From CAYSPU01 sp964432995 (GTDB lineage Bacteria > Verrucomicrobiota > Verrucomicrobiia > Limisphaerales > JAHDYP01): 7,757 nucleotides of DNA. The stretch's first letter is position 1. Every line of letters starts with the position of its first letter. The notes below the pieces were generated by a model. It was not told the origin of the DNA, did no database searches, and saw only the letters and a list, made by a program, of their open reading frames with translations. This document shows positions 5,764 through 7,757 of this stretch, one piece after another. The translations under genes and the position numbers were made by a program. Where the stretch lies: assembly GCA_964432995.1 (NCBI GenBank), contig CAYSPU010000274.1, positions 1-7,757 of the forward strand. The letters are read 5' to 3'.

Positions 5764-6430
5764 TGCTCTCGAAAATCCACCGGCCGTCCTCGCTGCCCAG
5801 GATCGATTCGCAAGCCCGCTCCGGGTGCGGCATCAATGCGGCCACGTTCCGCGCCTCGTTGCAGATCCCGGCAATGTTCCGCAAGGATCCGTTCGGGTTC
5901 GACGCGTCCGTGACCTCACCATCGGCCGTGCAATACCGCCACAACACCTGGTTGTTGGCCTCCATCCGGTCTAACGTGGCATCGTCGGCAAAATAGCAGC
6001 CTTCCCCGTGCGCGACCGGGATCCGCAGCACTTGTCCCGCCGGGATCTTCCGCGTAAAGGGGGAATCGGACGTCACCGTCCGCAGATGGACGTGTTCGCA
6101 GCGGAACTGCAGACCGCGGTTCCGCACCAGCGCGCCCGGCAGCAGACCGGACTCGCAGAGAATCTGGAAGCCGTTGCAGATCCCCAGGACCAGACCGCCT
6201 TGGTCCGCAAACTCCCGCACCGCCTGCATCACGGGACTGAACCGCGCAATCGCCCCGCAGCGCAGGTAGTCGCCGTAGCTGAATCCACCGGGCACAATCA
6301 CCGCGTCCGCACCGCCCAGCGAGCGCTCCTTGTGCCAGACATACCCGGCCGTGTGCCCCAACCGGCGAACCGCGTGAACGGCGTCCTGGTCGCAGTTCGA
6401 CGCCGGGAACTGGAGAACCGCGAAGTTCAT
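5720..6430 (-). CDS. purQ: Phosphoribosylformylglycinamidine synthase glutaminase subunit PurQ
   Basis: PurQ is the class I glutamine amidotransferase that hydrolyses glutamine and passes ammonia to PurL. The product has 236 residues, normal for stand-alone PurQ. Seen here: the N-terminal strand FAVLQFPASNCDQD (3-16), PGGFSYGDYLRCGAIA (47-62), the nucleophile Cys85 in GLVLGICNGFQIL (79-91), IPVAHGEG (137-144), and the His202 / Glu204 pair in LMPHPERA (199-206). The ATG at 6430 overlaps the purS stop by 4 bp (ATGA), and a GGAG lies 5 nt upstream inside purS, so the two are translationally coupled. The C-terminal Ala/Gly-rich tail lies next to the assembly gap; the TGA at 5720 is supported by both repeat copies. 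Confidence 0.97.
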   Translation of the reverse strand: MNFAVLQFPASNCDQDAVHAVRRLGHTAGYVWHKERSLGGADAVIVPGGFSYGDYLRCGAIARFSPVMQAVREFADQGGLVLGICNGFQILCESGLLPGALVRNRGLQFRCEHVHLRTVTSDSPFTRKIPAGQVLRIPVAHGEGCYFADDATLDRMEANNQVLWRYCTADGEVTDASNPNGSLRNIAGICNEARNVAALMPHPERACESILGSEDGRWIFESMIAAGGRVAAAGAA

Positions 6431-6669
6431 TCGATCTCCAGCCGGTAATCCTCAATCACCGGATTGCTGAGGAACTTGTGGCAGGCCTCGTCCAACTCGC
6501 GACGCGCCGTCGCCGCGTCCGCGCCCGCCGCCAGCTCGATTTCGAGGTACTTCCCGACGTGCACCGCCGCAACCCCACGATACCCCATGTGTTCCAGGGC
6601 GCTCTGGACCGTCTTGCCCTGCGGGTCCACAACCGCCTTCTTCGGCGTGATGACAATCTTGGCTTTCAT
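6427..6669 (-). CDS. purS: Phosphoribosylformylglycinamidine synthase subunit PurS
   Basis: PurS is a small protein that joins PurQ to PurL in the FGAM synthase complex. The 80 residues match the family length. The start MKAKIVITPKKAVVDPQGKT, followed by VQSALEHMGY (21-30), VHVGKYLEIEL (36-46) and the C-terminal FLSNPVIEDYRLEIE (66-80), gives the typical beta-alpha-beta order of the family. The ATG at 6669 is preceded by GGAG at a long spacing of 13 nt. The frame stays open to 7224, but the upstream part is the antisense-side shadow of the pseudopilin gene and is unlike PurS. It is the first gene of the purSQL operon and ends in ATGA overlap with purQ. Confidence 0.95.
   Translation of the reverse strand: MKAKIVITPKKAVVDPQGKTVQSALEHMGYRGVAAVHVGKYLEIELAAGADAATARRELDEACHKFLSNPVIEDYRLEIE
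6436..6439 (-). promoter_or_regulatory. Ribosome binding site for purQ, inside purS
   Basis: GGAG lies 5 nt before the purQ ATG, within the last codons of purS. With the ATGA overlap this indicates coupled translation of PurS and PurQ. Confidence 0.7.
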
Positions 6670-6830
6670 GTCCAAAACCGTTCTCCGGGTCGGGCAAGGC
6701 GTTCCCCGGCCCGAACGGGGGGGCATGTTGGGGAAACGCGCCCGAGGGAGCCAGTACTTTTTGGCGGGACGAAATGTGTCCGCCACCGGCTCGCAGGACA
6801 AGCGGCGCCGCGCCGGCGCGCCCACTCGGC
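6670..6830. other. Intergenic region between pseudopilin gene and purS
   Basis: These 161 bases hold no gene. They include a perfect 12-bp palindrome, CGCGCCGGCGCG (6809-6820), set in a longer GC-only stretch just after the pseudopilin stop, and a weak hairpin at 6700-6717 with CGTTC/GAACG arms. The palindrome could mark transcript termination of the pseudopilin gene, but no T-run follows it. A candidate Shine-Dalgarno for purS (GGAG, 6683-6686) is present. No purine riboswitch, PurR-type box or convincing promoter was recognised. Confidence 0.5.
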
Positions 6831-7742
6831 TCAGTAATAGTAGACGGTGTCGGCGCTGGGACCACCCTTGGCACGGGGCTTGATCTGCGACTTGGGGCGG
6901 ATGCGGACACTGCCATCGGCCTGTCCTACCGGCTGATCCGGCGTAATGGACCACGTCCAGAGAGGCCGGCTCTGGCTCCCGGCCCCAAACCGACCCAAGT
7001 GGCCGACGTCCCACAGAGCGGTCCCCGGGGTATCGCTGACACGGTGGGTGATGAAAGCCCGACGGCTGTCGCACTCGCTCGACTGTTTCGGCCAGGGGGG
7101 TTCGTTCTCGTCGGGGTTGGGGCTGACCGTTCCGTCTTCCGCGAGGTATTTCATCTCCGGATTGGCCGTGAAGTTGGCCAGCCACATGTACGGCGTGAAC
7201 ACATAGATGGCCGGCGTATCCCATCCGCCGTAGTCGCGGGTGTCGGCGTCAGCGTAGTTCGTCATGCTCGCATAATTCCACCAGACCTTGCCAAAGGACC
7301 TCCGGGTAATCGGGCAGATCAGAATCTCCGTCGTGGAAAGGTAGGTGCCGCGCAGGCAATTGACGATGCTCCGCGCGCCGGTGGTCGGCGTACGGTGGTA
7401 GTCCGGACTCAGATCATCGTGAAAGGGAAACCGCCCGCTGTTGTCGTCCGCATACAGGATCTGACTGAGATACTGTTGCCGGATGTTGTTGAGGCACACC
7501 GACCTTTGCCCGGAATACTTCGCCCGCGCCAGAGCGGGCAGAAGCATGCCAGCCAAGATGGCGACAATCGCGATGACCACCAACAGTTCGATCAACGTGA
7601 ATGCCGCGATACGGCCGCCCCTTGTCCGGCCCCGGCCGGACCGGCGCCCCGCGCGCCGCGGCCCGGGCGCCAGAGCCGACCAACCGTGCGCGCCTCGAAA
7701 CAGGCCTTGCACCGTAGCATCAGTTGTCGCTTGCTGGTTCAC
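6831..7742 (-). CDS. Type II secretion-like pseudopilin (prepilin-type N-terminal cleavage/methylation protein)
   Basis: This is an exported protein with a class III prepilin signal; the substrate and partner are unknown. The basic leader (residues 29-44, many Arg) is followed by AAFTLIELLVVIAIV. Predicted cleavage is before Phe48, leaving Glu52 at +5, then a hydrophobic helix and LLPALARAK (67-75). CLNNIRQQ (83-90) and YADDNSGRFP (97-106) follow, as in the large family of such proteins in Verrucomicrobiota and Planctomycetota. Near the C-terminus is ADGSVR (275-280), the short DG motif of this family, and the protein ends VYYY. The residue at -1 is Ala rather than the classic Gly. The start is uncertain: GTG at 7742 has no Shine-Dalgarno, the frame stays open to the window end, and a GTG at residue 11 would also serve. 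It is probably not functionally linked to purSQL. Confidence 0.88.
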   Translation of the reverse strand: MNQQATTDATVQGLFRGAHGWSALAPGPRRAGRRSGRGRTRGGRIAAFTLIELLVVIAIVAILAGMLLPALARAKYSGQRSVCLNNIRQQYLSQILYADDNSGRFPFHDDLSPDYHRTPTTGARSIVNCLRGTYLSTTEILICPITRRSFGKVWWNYASMTNYADADTRDYGGWDTPAIYVFTPYMWLANFTANPEMKYLAEDGTVSPNPDENEPPWPKQSSECDSRRAFITHRVSDTPGTALWDVGHLGRFGAGSQSRPLWTWSITPDQPVGQADGSVRIRPKSQIKPRAKGGPSADTVYYY

Positions 7743-7757
7743 GGGTCGTCGGCCGCG

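Noticed and set aside
6809..6820. GC palindrome as a rho-independent terminator of the pseudopilin gene
   Set aside because: It has no usable loop and no following T-run; kept only as a note on the intergenic region.
6670..7224. N-terminal extension of PurS to 265 residues
   Set aside because: The added sequence lies in another frame of the pseudopilin gene and PurS proteins are about 80 residues.

Overview
This 7,757-base window has high GC and codes almost entirely on the minus strand. It most likely comes from a member of the Verrucomicrobiota or a close PVC relative. Two things point there. The first is a pseudopilin whose N-terminal helix and following sequence (FTLIELLVVIAIVAIL..., then LLPALARAK, then C-x-N-I-R-Q) are of the type abundant in that group. 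The second is a set of short dispersed repeats between genes whose translations (for example IEHRTLN / FDVQCS) I recall as recurring junk open frames in those genomes. The phylum call is inference. A run of ten Ns shows that the sequence is a draft scaffold, probably from a metagenome.

Read in the direction of transcription (from high to low coordinate), the layout is as follows. A type II secretion-like pseudopilin (6831-7742) comes first. The operon for formylglycinamidine ribonucleotide (FGAM) synthase follows: purS (6427-6669), purQ (5720-6430, overlapping purS by 4 bp) and purL (3148-5493). The purQ-purL junction is broken by the N gap. Next is truA (2104-3003), a tRNA pseudouridine synthase with repeat-like sequence on both sides. 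Last come nfnA (846-1685) and the first 274 codons of nfnB (823 to the window start), the two subunits of the electron-bifurcating NADH-dependent ferredoxin:NADP+ oxidoreductase.

PurS, PurQ and PurL form one enzyme for step four of de novo purine synthesis. PurQ releases ammonia from glutamine, PurL uses ATP to place it on FGAR, and PurS bridges the two. NfnA and NfnB together exchange electrons between NADH, NADPH and ferredoxin, which suggests an anaerobic or fermentative lifestyle. TruA is a housekeeping gene lying between these two operons.

I see no new multi-gene system here. The parts most worth a second look are (a) the purQ-purL gap, where a 50-bp direct repeat on both sides suggests an unmerged contig overlap plus an orphan 127-bp fragment, and (b) four small repeat elements that all lie at or beside truA, one starting at the purL stop codon and one apparently read through into the TruA C-terminus.
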